Assembly: GCF_000682755.1 (NCBI RefSeq) | Contig: NZ_AWFF01000032.1 | Coordinates: forward strand, 124,001-188,000 | From: Hyphomonas beringensis | GTDB lineage: Bacteria > Pseudomonadota > Alphaproteobacteria > Caulobacterales > Hyphomonadaceae | Direction: 5' to 3' | Length of the DNA: 64,000 nt | In this document: in pieces, positions 55,106-64,000 of the stretch | Layout: each line of letters starts with the position of its first letter | Numbering within the stretch: the first letter of the stretch is position 1 | Position numbers and translations under genes: made by a program | The notes under the pieces: model-generated | The model's input: the letters and a program-made list of their open reading frames with translations, nothing else | What the model was told of the DNA's origin: nothing | The model's database searches: none

Positions 55106-56461
55106 TCAGGAATCTCCCTCAGCAGGCAGCAAGTGCGCCTCGATATAGTGGCGGTCAGGCCCGAACACCTTGCGGACAGCGGCCAGCGCTTCTTCCGTGG
55201 TGACGCCCCGAATATTATCAGGATAGTCCAGCACATCATCCACCGTCCCACCGAGCGCCAGTGTGGAGCCAAACACATTGGCCATGTTGCTCTGGCTGTC
55301 ACGGGCATAGATCGCGCTCGCGGCCAGCTTGTTGCGGGCGCGCTCGACTTCCTCATCGGTGAAGCCTTCGGCCAGCACCTCTTCAAGATCCGCCATCACG
55401 GCTGTTTCAAGTTCTTCAAGCGAGACGCCAGGTGCGGGGCTGGCACTGATAACGGCCGGGCCTTCATCGTGCAGCGTCGTCCACGCCACCGTGTTCACAT
55501 TGATTGCAACATTCTGCTCTTCCACGAGAGACTGGTAGAGGCGGCTCGTCATGCCACCGCCAAGAACCTCCAGGCCGACATCCAGCGCGTAGGAGAAGTC
55601 ACGGTCGCGGCTTTCGGAGGTGCCATTGTAATAGCGGCTCCAGCTAGGCTGTCGTATTTTCGGATCGGAGTATTCCAGCTCCTTGGTTTCCGTCAGCAGC
55701 GGCACGGATTCCCATTTGCGATTGCCATGGGCGGTGCCGGTCGGTTTGATACGGCCATAATGCTCTTCCGCCATGACGCGGACTTCTTCCGGCGTCACAT
55801 CTCCGGCCACGACCAGAATGGCATTCTCCGGGCTGTAGTATTCCTTGTAAAAGGCCATGCCGTCTTCCGGCGTCAGCGCGGCGACCTCGTCCATCTTGCC
55901 GATGACCGTGATCTCATAGGGGTGATCCTTCCAGAGTTCGGACAGAACCATTTCCTGAAGGATAGCACCGGGATTATTGTCGATCCGCTGACGGCGTTCT
56001 TCCTTCACGACATCGCGCTCTGAAATGAACGGGCCTTCCGGGTCGTCATTGATGATCAGGTCCGTCATGCGCTCAGCTTCCAGCGCCATCATCGTGCCGA
56101 GATGCTGCTTGGCCACACGCTCGTAATAGGCTGTGTAGTCCCAGCTGGTGAACGCGTTGTTCACACCGCCATTGCGGGAGACAATGTCATCGAACTCACC
56201 AGGCCCAAGATCATCGGTCTCCTTGAACATGATATGCTCAAACAGGTGCGCGAGGCCCGATTTGCCCGGCACTTCGTCAACGGCGCCAACCTTGTACCAC
56301 ACCATGTGCGTGACGACTGGCGCGCGATGATCGGGCACGACCACCACTTCCATGCCATTGTCCAGGCTGAACGTGGTAGGGGCCCAGTCCGTATCATCCG
56401 CACTGGCGGTAGACAGGACAGCCGAGAGCGCAAAAAGCCCCCCGGTAAGTATCCGTTTCAT
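55106..56461 (-). CDS. M16-family zinc peptidase, active subunit
   Basis: This 451-residue protein has a signal peptide (KRILTGGLFALSAVLSTASA) and the zinc motif HLFEH in SGLAHLFEHIMFKETD near residue 69, with a distal Glu expected about 76 residues later in ALEAERMTDL. The C-terminal domain has the usual GGGMTSRLYQSLVEEQN block. It is the active partner of the gene downstream, and the pair probably works in the periplasm on peptides or misfolded protein. It is the fourth gene of the ileS-lspA-DUF3035-M16-M16 set. Confidence 0.9.
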   Translation of the reverse strand: MKRILTGGLFALSAVLSTASADDTDWAPTTFSLDNGMEVVVVPDHRAPVVTHMVWYKVGAVDEVPGKSGLAHLFEHIMFKETDDLGPGEFDDIVSRNGGVNNAFTSWDYTAYYERVAKQHLGTMMALEAERMTDLIINDDPEGPFISERDVVKEERRQRIDNNPGAILQEMVLSELWKDHPYEITVIGKMDEVAALTPEDGMAFYKEYYSPENAILVVAGDVTPEEVRVMAEEHYGRIKPTGTAHGNRKWESVPLLTETKELEYSDPKIRQPSWSRYYNGTSESRDRDFSYALDVGLEVLGGGMTSRLYQSLVEEQNVAINVNTVAWTTLHDEGPAVISASPAPGVSLEELETAVMADLEEVLAEGFTDEEVERARNKLAASAIYARDSQSNMANVFGSTLALGGTVDDVLDYPDNIRGVTTEEALAAVRKVFGPDRHYIEAHLLPAEGDS

Positions 56462-56510
56462 GGGCTTTCTTCCTCTCAGATGTCGAGATTATGCATGAGT
56501 GTCAGGCGTC

Positions 56511-57005
56511 TCAGGTTCCTGGCAGCTTGATGCGGGCTTTTTCATTCGTCCGCTCGATAATGACTTCTTCGCCGCCGGTTGCGCTGTCGCTTTCCAAGCC
56601 GGCAATCGTCTCTTCATCATCACTACGCCAGAAGAGAATACGGTCCGCAATGCTCTTGGGCTTGCGAAGCGTTTTGGTCTCTTCGTAATCAACTTCGGTG
56701 CGGATGATCGGGTCAACCGCATTGGCATTCGCTGCGGCGACGAGTGCACGTTCTGAAGCGCTGGCATCCCGGCCGATCGTCGCTCCGAAGGCAGTCGCCG
56801 TCTCATTGCGGGAGCCGTCCAGTTCAGGCGGCAGAGAGCTGCCAGCCGATGGCGGACGCAGCTTGTAGTTTGGTGGAACCGTCAGCGGCGCCATGGTGAC
56901 GACGCGAAACTCATCCGGTGTGCGCGCGCCGCCGCCCGAGGACGTGCAGGCCGTTGACGCAGCAACCGCTACGCCTGCAGCTAGAAGGAAAATCTGTTTC
57001 TTCAT
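56511..57005 (-). CDS. DUF3035-family lipoprotein (BamF-like)
   Basis: This 164-residue protein has a lipoprotein signal (KKQIFLLAAGVAVAASTAC, Cys at 20) and the DUF3035 signature TPDEFRVVTMAPLTVPPNYKLRPP directly after a Gly/Ser linker. DUF3035 proteins are restricted to alphaproteobacteria; I recall that members have been linked to the outer-membrane beta-barrel assembly complex (BamF), but I cannot check that here. The gene lies next to lspA, whose product cleaves lipoprotein signals, in a conserved order. Confidence 0.85.
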   Translation of the reverse strand: MKKQIFLLAAGVAVAASTACTSSGGGARTPDEFRVVTMAPLTVPPNYKLRPPSAGSSLPPELDGSRNETATAFGATIGRDASASERALVAAANANAVDPIIRTEVDYEETKTLRKPKSIADRILFWRSDDEETIAGLESDSATGGEEVIIERTNEKARIKLPGT

Positions 57006-57035
57006 ATCAGGGCGTCCTCGCCTTCACATTAACTA

Positions 57036-57563
57036 TTACTCAGGCTGTTTACCGGCCTGCTTACGGCCCGACAGTACGAACTGGTCAACAAACAGCAAGA
57101 CCGCACCAACACTAATTGCAGCATCGGCCACGTTAAAGACCCATGGGAAATGTAGCGCGCCAGCATTGATGAAGTCCACAACAGCGCCAAACCGCACGCG
57201 ATCTATCAGATTTCCGAATGCCCCGCCGACAACCAGCGCCAGCGACAACCGGAGCAGCCAGCCCTCTGCATGGCGTACCAGCCAGTACAGGAAGCCAATG
57301 GCGATCACCAGCATCAGGATCGCCAGGATCCACCGGCCAATGCCTTCGGACTGGAACATGCCGTAGCTCATGCCCCGGTTCCAGACCATGGTCACGTCAA
57401 TTGGCCCGGCGACAGGGATGTGGCCGCAGCGTGTCAGGCCCTCCAGACAGGAGAGCGCGTTGAGGCGTGGCTCATTCAGGATGAGCCATTTCGACCACTG
57501 GTCCACCACAACGACAAGCGGAATGAGCGCCAGCGCCCAGATATAGCCGGGTTTCAACTTCAT
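57036..57563 (-). CDS. lspA: Signal peptidase II (lipoprotein signal peptidase)
   Basis: This 175-residue inner-membrane protein has four spans and the two catalytic Asp residues in GGAFGNLIDRVRFGAVVDFI and FNVADAAISVG. VVVVDQWSKW in the first span is a further signature. It cleaves the signal of diacylglyceryl-prolipoproteins, many of which are encoded in this window. It follows ileS by 61 bases in the same direction, the usual ileS-lspA order. The residues GRKQAGKQPE form the tail. Confidence 0.95.
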   Translation of the reverse strand: MKLKPGYIWALALIPLVVVVDQWSKWLILNEPRLNALSCLEGLTRCGHIPVAGPIDVTMVWNRGMSYGMFQSEGIGRWILAILMLVIAIGFLYWLVRHAEGWLLRLSLALVVGGAFGNLIDRVRFGAVVDFINAGALHFPWVFNVADAAISVGAVLLFVDQFVLSGRKQAGKQPE

Positions 57564-57624
57564 GCCCGGCAGATTGCAGCTTCAGGCGATCCAATCAAGC
57601 GATTCTGAGCACTTTGCCCACAGC

Positions 57625-60600
57625 TCATCCTGCCACCTTATCCCAGGCCTTTACGGCCAGGGCATCACGCCGCGTAATATCCGGGAAATCCGGGTCTGCG
57701 GTTGCCGGGTCAAAATACTTCCAACTGCGGCGGCATTTGATGCCGTCTGCCTTCTCCGGATACACGACCACGCCGCTCGTATCGTCCAGCGTGAACCCGC
57801 CGCCTTCTGCGCTCGCCGAGTGAATCAGCTTTGCGCCAGACGTGATGAACAGGTCTGCCGGGTCTTCGCCCTTGAACGCATCGATCAGCGCCTTGTCTGC
57901 GATGTAGACTTTCGGAGCTGCCTCCAGCGATGCGCCAATACGCTTCTCCCGGCGCTCCACTTCCAGCGCGCCTGTCACAACGCGGCGGACCGTGAATATC
58001 TTGGCCCAGCGGGCAGCAAGATCTGTATTCAGCCAGCCTTCCGGTGTTTTCGGAAATTGAAGAAGGTGCACGGATTCCGCGCTGGACTTCAGATGGCTTT
58101 CCAGGAAGGCCTCTTCCATCGTGAACGGCATGACCGGCGCAAGCCAGGTCAGCAGGCGTTCCAGAACGGCCGCCATCACCGTGCGGGCAGCGCGGCGGCG
58201 ATTGCCGTAGCGGGCTGTCTTGTCATCCCAGGCAGAGAGGGTCTCAAAGCGCGGGTCGCAATAGAGGCTGTCTTTGCGGATATCGAAATAGACCGCCGAC
58301 AGGTCCACGCCGCAGAAATTGATCAGCAGCGACATGATGCGCTTGAAGTCATACACGGTGTAGGCCGCACGAATTTGCTGATCGAGTTCGGCAAGGCGAT
58401 GCAGCACCCAGCGCTCTAGGCTTGGCATGTCTTCCTTGGGAAGGGCCTCTTCTTCGGTCCAGCCATCCAGCGCGCCCAGCATGTAACGCACCGTGTTGCG
58501 CAGCTTGCGATAGGTCTCGACAGAGCCCTTGATGATCTCGTCAGAGATGCGCAGATCTTCGGTATAGTCGCCGGACGCCGTCCAGATGCGGAGGATCTCG
58601 ATGCCATACTGTTTCTGGATCTGCTCCGGTTCGATCGTGTTGCCGATCGATTTCGACATTTTCTTGCCGTCGGCATCGACGATGAAACCGTGCGTCAGCA
58701 CCTGTTTGTAAGGCGCCATGCCGCGCGTGGCGCAGCATTCCAGCAGGGATGACTGGAACCAGCCTCGGTGCTGGTCAGAGCCTTCCATGTAGAGGTCCGC
58801 CTGCCCGGTTTCCGGATCGATGATGCCGCGCTCGCGTAGCGCGAAGGCGTGCGTGGTTCCCGAGTCGAACCAGACGTCGAGCACGTCCGTTACCTTGTCC
58901 CATTCATTGGCCGACAGGCCGAGGGGGCTCAGGAAATCTTCCGCCGGTGTATCGAACCAGGCTTCGACGCCGCCCTTGGAAATCGCGGTCTTGATGGCGT
59001 CGTTCAGCGCGTCGGCCTGCTCTTTCGGCAGCGCAGCGGTGTGCGGCTGGCCAGACTTGTTGACGAAGATGGTGATCGGCACGCCCCAGTTGCGCTGGCG
59101 AGAGATCAGCCAGTCCGGGCGGCCTTCGACCATGGAGCGCAGGCGGTTGCGGCCGACGGCCGGGAAGAACTCGGTCTCGTCGATGGCCTTCAGCGCGTTC
59201 TCGCGGAGCGTCTTGCCGTTCGGGCCCGGCTTGTCCATCGAGATGAACCATTGCGGCGTCGCCCGGCGGATGACCGGCGCCTTGGAGCGCCAGGAGTGCG
59301 CATCGCGGATCGTCGTCATGCCGCGCGCGAGCAGATTGCCGCTCTCGGCCAGCGCCTTGATGACTTCCGGGTTCGCCTTGCCCGGCTCACCGCGCTTCTT
59401 GCCGCTGGTGCGGATGATATCCATGCCGCCAAAGCGCGGCACGTCCGGCGTGTAGCAGCCGTCCGCGTCAACGATCTGGCGGATCTCCTGCGTCGTGCGG
59501 CCGGACTCGACCCAGACATTGAAGTCGTCCTCACCATGCGCGGGCGCGGTGTGCACAAAGCCCGTACCCGCATCGTCGGTGACATGTTCGCCAGCGAGGA
59601 GCGGGATGTCATGGGCGAAAAACGGGTCCATCGCGTGAAGCGGGTGAAGGAGCTGATCGAACGAAGTTGTCGTGCCAAACTTCACCCCATCCAGACGCTT
59701 CCACTTACTCACCTTTGCAGCATCAAAGACGCTGTCGGCGAGCTTGTCTGCGATGACCAGTCTTTCTCCGACTACCGCGTATGGTTTGAATCCCAACTCC
59801 TCCTCGGAAGCCACCTCTTGGACTTCGTAGATTCCGTAATCAATGTCGGAATTGAAGCTGACAGCTTGGTTGGCCGGGATGGTCCATGGAGTGGTTGTCC
59901 AAATCACAACCGCGTCGGCATTTGGTGCAAAGGGGTCGTCCATCTGAGCAATTGGAAACTTCACCCAGATCACCGGCACTTTGCGGTCTTGGTATTCGAC
60001 TTCCGCTTCGGCGAGCGCTGTGCGTTCCACCGGGCTCCACATGATCGGCTTCGCGCCGCGCACGAGAGAGCCAGTCATCGCCATGCGCAGGAATTCGCCG
60101 ACGATGGAGGCTTCGCTCTCGAACTTCATGGTGAGGTAGGGATTGTCCCACTCACCCTCGATGCCGAGTGCCCGGAATTCGGCCTTCTGGATGTCGACCC
60201 ATTTTTCGGCATAGGCGCGACAGGCGGCGCGGAACTCTCCGGGCGGCACGTCGTCTTTCGTCTTGCCTTTGGAGCGGAACTCTTCTTCCACCTTCCATTC
60301 GATGGGCAGGCCATGGCAGTCCCAGCCCGGCAGATAGGCGGCATCGAAGCCTGCCATCTGGTGGCTGCGGACGATGATGTCCTTGACGATCTTGTTCATC
60401 GCCGTGCCGAGGTGAATGTGCCCATTCGCATAGGGCGGGCCATCATGAAGGATCCACTGCTCAGCCCCGCGCGCCTTCGCATCGGCACGCATCTTTTCGT
60501 ACAGTTTCAGATCATCCCAGCGTTTGATCCAGTCGGGCTCGCGCTTGGGCAGGCCGCCTCGCATCGGAAACTCGGTGGAAGGCAGGAACAGCGTATCGCG

Positions 60601-60630
60601 GTAATCGCGGGCAGTCAGGGAATCGGTCAT
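57625..60630 (-). CDS. ileS: Isoleucyl-tRNA synthetase
   Basis: This 1001-residue class I synthetase has HIGH-type [15 protein letters not shown] near residue 70, the editing CP1 domain in the middle ([15 protein letters not shown]), and KMSKSIGNT near residue 645. The C-terminal part includes an anticodon-binding helical bundle and a tail with a single Cys pair remnant (KCRRSW), as in related alphaproteobacterial enzymes that lack the full zinc finger. I set the start at 60630 ([13 protein letters not shown]); the upstream extension to 60696 is basic and not family-like. It heads the ileS-lspA cluster. Confidence 0.96.
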   Translation of the reverse strand: MTDSLTARDYRDTLFLPSTEFPMRGGLPKREPDWIKRWDDLKLYEKMRADAKARGAEQWILHDGPPYANGHIHLGTAMNKIVKDIIVRSHQMAGFDAAYLPGWDCHGLPIEWKVEEEFRSKGKTKDDVPPGEFRAACRAYAEKWVDIQKAEFRALGIEGEWDNPYLTMKFESEASIVGEFLRMAMTGSLVRGAKPIMWSPVERTALAEAEVEYQDRKVPVIWVKFPIAQMDDPFAPNADAVVIWTTTPWTIPANQAVSFNSDIDYGIYEVQEVASEEELGFKPYAVVGERLVIADKLADSVFDAAKVSKWKRLDGVKFGTTTSFDQLLHPLHAMDPFFAHDIPLLAGEHVTDDAGTGFVHTAPAHGEDDFNVWVESGRTTQEIRQIVDADGCYTPDVPRFGGMDIIRTSGKKRGEPGKANPEVIKALAESGNLLARGMTTIRDAHSWRSKAPVIRRATPQWFISMDKPGPNGKTLRENALKAIDETEFFPAVGRNRLRSMVEGRPDWLISRQRNWGVPITIFVNKSGQPHTAALPKEQADALNDAIKTAISKGGVEAWFDTPAEDFLSPLGLSANEWDKVTDVLDVWFDSGTTHAFALRERGIIDPETGQADLYMEGSDQHRGWFQSSLLECCATRGMAPYKQVLTHGFIVDADGKKMSKSIGNTIEPEQIQKQYGIEILRIWTASGDYTEDLRISDEIIKGSVETYRKLRNTVRYMLGALDGWTEEEALPKEDMPSLERWVLHRLAELDQQIRAAYTVYDFKRIMSLLINFCGVDLSAVYFDIRKDSLYCDPRFETLSAWDDKTARYGNRRRAARTVMAAVLERLLTWLAPVMPFTMEEAFLESHLKSSAESVHLLQFPKTPEGWLNTDLAARWAKIFTVRRVVTGALEVERREKRIGASLEAAPKVYIADKALIDAFKGEDPADLFITSGAKLIHSASAEGGGFTLDDTSGVVVYPEKADGIKCRRSWKYFDPATADPDFPDITRRDALAVKAWDKVAG

Positions 60631-60823
60631 TTCGGGCCTATGGCAGTTTTGGCGTGTTTTACGGAAATGCCGGGCAATGGCCACGGCTTTTTTCATGTTT
60701 GCAGAGCATGACTTCCCGGCTTCGCGGCCCCGTCGAACGGGTCAGCGCGCAGCCGGGCGGCTAATTCGTATGCAGCAAATCCGTGCCATGCCGCTTGCCT
60801 AGCAGCACAGACTTAAGAAGTCA

Positions 60824-61342
60824 CTATTGCGGCGCATCTTCGGAAATCGCCATCAACCGGTCGGAAACCTTGCCGCACAGCAGATGGAAAACATTGGCAT
60901 TCTCTATCAGATTTGCCCAGGTGACCCCGTTGTCCAGGATGACATAGCGCGACACATGCACCGTATTGTCGTCCGCCTTGTAGAGAGATACCGCCGCATA
61001 ATCCCGGTCAATGTCCATAACATCGGCCACACTGACCCGCGAAGAATATACGGCCATGAACTCAATGCCCCGGCAATCCGTCCCGCCAGCCCCGGCACAG
61101 ACCGTATAGGCGCCGAAGGTCATTCCATCCGGCATCTGCCCGAAAACAAAGGGTGCACCCTCGGCATTCTTGCCGGCGGCCATGAAAGACGCGCCCAGAT
61201 CATCCAGCATCAGCTTCAGATCATCCACAGTCACGGAATGAACGAGGAAATAAGGGGAGCGCTTCGGTTCAGTGGAGACATCAGCGCCCGCTGGCGCACA
61301 CATCGCCAGTACAATCCCTGCACTCATCACCAGCTTGAACAC
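60824..61342 (-). CDS. YbjN-like exported protein
   Basis: This 172-residue protein has a signal peptide (FKLVMSAGIVLAMCAPAGA) and a domain with SVTVDDLKLMLDDLGASF, CAGAGGTDCRGIEFMAVYS, and SRYVILDNGVTWANLIENANVF, which resembles the YbjN fold (type III chaperone-like). The two Cys in the middle may be disulfide-bonded. The biochemical role is not known. It lies between ribF and ileS on the same strand, with about 190 bases before ileS, and probably has its own promoter. Confidence 0.68.
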   Translation of the reverse strand: MFKLVMSAGIVLAMCAPAGADVSTEPKRSPYFLVHSVTVDDLKLMLDDLGASFMAAGKNAEGAPFVFGQMPDGMTFGAYTVCAGAGGTDCRGIEFMAVYSSRVSVADVMDIDRDYAAVSLYKADDNTVHVSRYVILDNGVTWANLIENANVFHLLCGKVSDRLMAISEDAPQ

Positions 61343-61414
61343 GCCCGCACCTCTGCCTTCTCTACCCCAAAGCTTACGAAGTGAATGCGGCAGCGATTTG
61401 GCGAAATTGGTGGC

Positions 61415-62338
61415 TTATATGGCCTTCAACCGGGATTTCGCCTCGATCACGTCCCGGCCCATCTGGTCAATCATCAGGTCGACCGTGTCGAATTTCAGCT
61501 CAGGTCGAAGATAGGAAACCATCTCCACCTCCAGCCAGGCGCCATAAATATCGCTGTCAAAATCAAAGATATGCGTTTCAAGCAGCGGATCGCGCAGACC
61601 TGTGGTGGGCGTGCGGCCAAAATTGGCAACGCCATGAAGCCAGTCTCCCGCGCGGTCGACCCGCGCACGCACGGCATAGACGCCATGCTTGGGATGCACC
61701 AGTTCACCCATCTGCATGTTCGCCGTCGGGAAACCAAATTTCCGGCCATTGCGCTCGCCCGACACAACCGGGCCATCGGCGATCCAGTTATAACCAAGTA
61801 TGTCCGCCGCGACTTCCGGCTCCCCAGCTCTCAGGGCTTCGCGGATCGCGGTGGAAGATGCCTTGGCCTCATGCTCCTGCACTTCCTCGACAATGGTCAC
61901 CCCAAAGCCGAGCGCGCGTCCAAGACTGGAGAGTCTTTGCGCATGCCCCATTCGGCCGCGGCCAAAGCGAAAGTCAAAGCCTACCGCGACATGGCTGATG
62001 CCCAGCCCCTCGACCAGAACCTGGCGGACGAACTCCTCATCCGTCTTGGCAGCCATTTCGCCATTGAACGGCAGCTCGAAGACCGAGTCCGCGCCAAGCG
62101 CCAGAATGGCGGCGTCGCGGCGCTCTGGTCGCAAAATCCGGAAGGGCGGATCGCCGGGACGGAAATAGGCGCGTGGAGGTGGCTCAAACGTCGCCACCGA
62201 GAACTTCCCGCCGCCAGCCTTCTCTGCCGCCGCAATGACGGCGCGGTGGCCAATGTGCAGACCATCAAAATTGCCCAGCGCGATGGACGCCCCACGCGCG
62301 ATTCCCGGCAATCCGCGATAGTCTGCATAGATCGTCAT
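61415..62338 (-). CDS. ribF: Bifunctional riboflavin kinase/FAD synthetase
   Basis: This 307-residue protein has the N-terminal nucleotidyltransferase domain with GNFDGLHIGHRAVI near residue 22, GFDFRFGRGRMG near 118 and SSTAIREAL near 162, then the kinase domain with FGFPTANM near 203 and TTGLRDPLLETHIFDFD. It turns riboflavin into FMN and FAD. I set the start at 62338 because the MaoC stop overlaps it (TAATG), implying coupling. An upstream frame overlaps the MaoC gene and was rejected. Confidence 0.95.
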   Translation of the reverse strand: MTIYADYRGLPGIARGASIALGNFDGLHIGHRAVIAAAEKAGGGKFSVATFEPPPRAYFRPGDPPFRILRPERRDAAILALGADSVFELPFNGEMAAKTDEEFVRQVLVEGLGISHVAVGFDFRFGRGRMGHAQRLSSLGRALGFGVTIVEEVQEHEAKASSTAIREALRAGEPEVAADILGYNWIADGPVVSGERNGRKFGFPTANMQMGELVHPKHGVYAVRARVDRAGDWLHGVANFGRTPTTGLRDPLLETHIFDFDSDIYGAWLEVEMVSYLRPELKFDTVDLMIDQMGRDVIEAKSRLKAI

Positions 62339-62769
62339 TATGCGTCCCGGCGGGGCGCGACGACTTCGGCTTCGCCGGTGATCACCCGCTTGCCGTCGAC
62401 CGTGCACTCAACTTTCAGAGTGACGCGATTGCCGCGATCTTTCTTCTCGGCCACTTCGGCACGCACCGTCACTTCGTCACCAATGTGAACGGGGCGTTTG
62501 AAGCGCATGGACAGTCCGATGAAGATGGCGCCCGGGCCCGGCAGAATATTGCCCAGAATACCCGAAATGTAGCTGGCGGTCAGCGCACCATGGGCGATAC
62601 GTTTGCCAAAGACAGTCTTCGCCGCGAACTCGTCGGACATGTGAAGCGGGTTGAAATCCCCAGACACTTCAGCAAAGCGCTGAATGTCATTTTCGGTGAT
62701 GGTATGCACGGTCTCATGGGCCATGCCGATCTCAAGATCTTCGTACTTATATCCGGTGAATGCGCTCAT
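62338..62769 (-). CDS. MaoC-family (R)-specific enoyl-CoA hydratase-like protein
   Basis: This 143-residue hot-dog-fold protein has the hydratase-2 motif VSGDFNPLHMSDEFAAKTVFGKRIAHGALTASYIS, with the catalytic Asp and His in GDFNPLH. It resembles PhaJ-type enzymes that hydrate trans-2-enoyl-CoA to (R)-3-hydroxyacyl-CoA. The stop overlaps the ribF start by one base, so the two genes are translated together. A link to flavin synthesis is not obvious; the order may just be a shared operon. Start ATG 62769. Confidence 0.88.
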   Translation of the reverse strand: MSAFTGYKYEDLEIGMAHETVHTITENDIQRFAEVSGDFNPLHMSDEFAAKTVFGKRIAHGALTASYISGILGNILPGPGAIFIGLSMRFKRPVHIGDEVTVRAEVAEKKDRGNRVTLKVECTVDGKRVITGEAEVVAPRRDA

Positions 62770-62827
62770 CCGACTCGGGCTCCTGATTGTTTTCCGGCAA
62801 TTTCGTTACACGCTGCAACGCAGCGCG

Positions 62828-63679
62828 TCACCATCTGAGGCCAGTCATCGCGTAAGTCGCGGTCTCCCCATAGTCTGCCAGCAGGTCAGTTACCTCGGCT
62901 TTGAAGTCTTCGCCATGCTCCTTCAAACCTGTTCCGACATATAGCCGGTCGAGGCCCTGCTGACGCGCGCCGCGCATGTCTGTCGCCGGGCTATCTCCGA
63001 TGCAAAGAATACGTGACGTATCCTCTGCAGCATCGCCCAGACGTTCCAGGCAAAGCTGATAAATCGCGCTATGCGGCTTTCCGGGATAGATGACCTCTCC
63101 GCCAAGATCCTCATAAATCTCTGCCAGAGCGCCTGCGCACCAGAGCAACTTGCCGCCGACGCGGACCTGCTTGTCAGGATTGGCACAGATCATCGGCAGT
63201 CCCCTGTCCACGCCCGGCTGCAACTCGTCGCGATACTGAGACGGGTGATCGCGCAGCTGGTCCCGCAGGCCGATGCAGAGCAGCATGTCGGCCTCATCCG
63301 GTTCGCCAAAGGTCAGGTCCAGGCCTTCATAAAGGAACTTGTCGCGCTCCCAGCCGGAATCTGCCCCCATACGCCAGATTGTCTTGTCGCGGTGGCGCAC
63401 CAGAACGTTACGTGTTGCATCGCCGGAAGACACGCAATCATCATAGACACTGCGTGGCACCCCCAAGGGCTCGAACAGGTCCACAACCTGCGCCTTTGGA
63501 ACCGGCGCATTGGTTATCAGGCAGACCTTGCCGCCAGCCTTGCGGAAATTGGTCAGCGCATCGCAAGCCTCATCAAAGGCCTGGCGTCCATTGTGGATAA
63601 CGCCCCAGACGTCGCACAGGATGGCGTCATAATGGCCTGCGATCTCGGACAGTCCGCCCGGAAACTTCAAATCAGTCAT
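62828..63679 (-). CDS. TIGR01459-family HAD hydrolase (subfamily IIA)
   Basis: This 283-residue protein has HAD motif I as DVWGVIHNGRQAF (nucleophile Asp), motif II LITNAPVPK, GKPHSAIYQLCLERLG and motif III/IV GDSPATDMRGARQQGLDRLYV. This is the subfamily IIA pattern, with a cap of the NagD type. TIGR01459 is a family found mostly in alphaproteobacteria. It should dephosphorylate a small sugar or nucleotide phosphate; the substrate is not known. It precedes the MaoC gene by 58 bases in the same direction. Confidence 0.87.
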   Translation of the reverse strand: MTDLKFPGGLSEIAGHYDAILCDVWGVIHNGRQAFDEACDALTNFRKAGGKVCLITNAPVPKAQVVDLFEPLGVPRSVYDDCVSSGDATRNVLVRHRDKTIWRMGADSGWERDKFLYEGLDLTFGEPDEADMLLCIGLRDQLRDHPSQYRDELQPGVDRGLPMICANPDKQVRVGGKLLWCAGALAEIYEDLGGEVIYPGKPHSAIYQLCLERLGDAAEDTSRILCIGDSPATDMRGARQQGLDRLYVGTGLKEHGEDFKAEVTDLLADYGETATYAMTGLRW

Positions 63680-63710
63680 CTCTGCGAGGTAGGCTCAGCT
63701 GCGTTACGGG

Positions 63711-64000
63711 TCAATCGCCGATACCGCAGGCCTGAGCCGGTAAAGGGTTCAGCCGCCAGTGCACCGCCGTCGGGATCGCAATATTGTGCGCATAGAAGCA
63801 GCCCTTCAGGCGCGTCAGATGCCCGAAGCCGTCAGCAGAGATCAGATCGGGCCTGTAATTGCAGGACAGCAAATTCGCAGCGTGTTCATCGGGATCCCCC
63901 AGCCGGACTTCCAGCAGCATGTGGTTGGACCCTGTTTTGACCATAACAGTCTCGGCTTCCACAGCGCCGAACTCACAGCCTTCAAGTGTGCCCCAGCTGC
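63711..64000 (-). CDS. Unknown protein, N-terminal part outside the window
   Basis: The frame is open on the minus strand from the right edge to 63711, 95 visible codons with the 5' end beyond 64000. The visible part is beta-rich (TGSNHMLLEVRLGDPDEHAANLLS, HWRLNPLP) with four Cys (GCEFG, LLSCNYRP, KGCFYAHN, QACGIGD). I recognise no family. The last codons have the same GC and codon use as the neighbours. It reads in the same direction as the HAD gene, 31 bases away, and may be the first gene seen of the same cluster. Confidence 0.6.
   Translation of the reverse strand, partial: SWGTLEGCEFGAVEAETVMVKTGSNHMLLEVRLGDPDEHAANLLSCNYRPDLISADGFGHLTRLKGCFYAHNIAIPTAVHWRLNPLPAQACGIGD

Noticed and set aside
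58849-60711. A 620-codon open frame antisense to ileS.
   Set aside because: It is composed of shadow residues rich in Arg, Val and His, typical of the reverse strand of a GC-rich gene, and ileS on the other strand is certain.

Overview
The window reads as an ordinary, GC-rich, densely packed chromosomal segment of an alphaproteobacterium, most likely of the Hyphomonadaceae/Caulobacterales side. This is inferred from gene content: a SAM-II riboswitch in front of metA, DUF2093, TIGR02301 and TIGR01459 proteins, a DUF3035 lipoprotein next to lspA, and the ribF-ileS-lspA order with a pair of M16 peptidases. No prophage, transposon, CRISPR array or recognisable defence island is visible. One protein gene (13225-14415) is clearly poorer in GC than its neighbours and looks acquired.

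Layout. 1-1520: end of the tRNA hydroxylase gene trhO, then overlapping GFA and GST-fold genes. 1588-1664: tRNA-Pro(CGG). 1946-4347: a MATE exporter and an MDR oxidoreductase separated by a long hairpin. 4352-5463: metA, probably a homoserine acetyltransferase, behind a SAM-II riboswitch. 5511-12263: GNAT, alaS, recA, and divergently DUF2093 plus an M23 peptidase, then an unknown protein. 12355-18188: a glycerate-kinase-like protein, the AT-richer DUF6161-like membrane protein, a quinone oxidoreductase, rnhB, a GIY-YIG protein, an HTH/2TM regulator and ttcA. 18290-23815: two paralogous ACAD10/11-like dehydrogenases, a TSUP permease, a LysR regulator, and a GDT1-family manganese exporter behind a yybP-ykoY riboswitch. 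23819-33466: a CPA2 antiporter, tadA, rsmD, patatin, GT2, NUDIX, SDR, two small acidic exported proteins, a nitronate monooxygenase-like enzyme and a PQQ sugar dehydrogenase-like lipoprotein.

33532-46983: a 2-hydroxyacid dehydrogenase overlapping a TIGR02301 gene head to head; SoxR with a matching operator in front of a VOC gene; gamma-glutamyltransferase; family-5 uracil-DNA glycosylase; dapA-smpB; a soluble lytic transglycosylase; a TPP enzyme with a feruloyl-CoA-synthase-like ligase; a voltage-gated-type K+ channel with a C-terminal zinc ribbon. 47104-53694: a dihydroorotase-like amidohydrolase with one changed metal ligand, ygfZ-tag-lipoprotein, a long FabH-like synthase, a small membrane protein, and an HD hydrolase translationally coupled to an NrtR-like regulator.

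53698-64000 is one long leftward cluster: TIGR01459 HAD, MaoC, ribF, a YbjN-like protein, ileS, lspA, a DUF3035 lipoprotein, an intact M16 peptidase and its probably inactive partner. It joins flavin synthesis, isoleucine charging, lipoprotein signal cleavage and envelope proteins.

The strongest regulatory reads are the two riboswitches, the SoxR box and the terminators. I saw no clearly new multi-gene system. The best leads are the AT-rich membrane protein, the long hairpin at 3335-3390, the manganese riboswitch expression platform, the variant dihydroorotase, the channel/zinc-ribbon fusion and the HD/NrtR pair.
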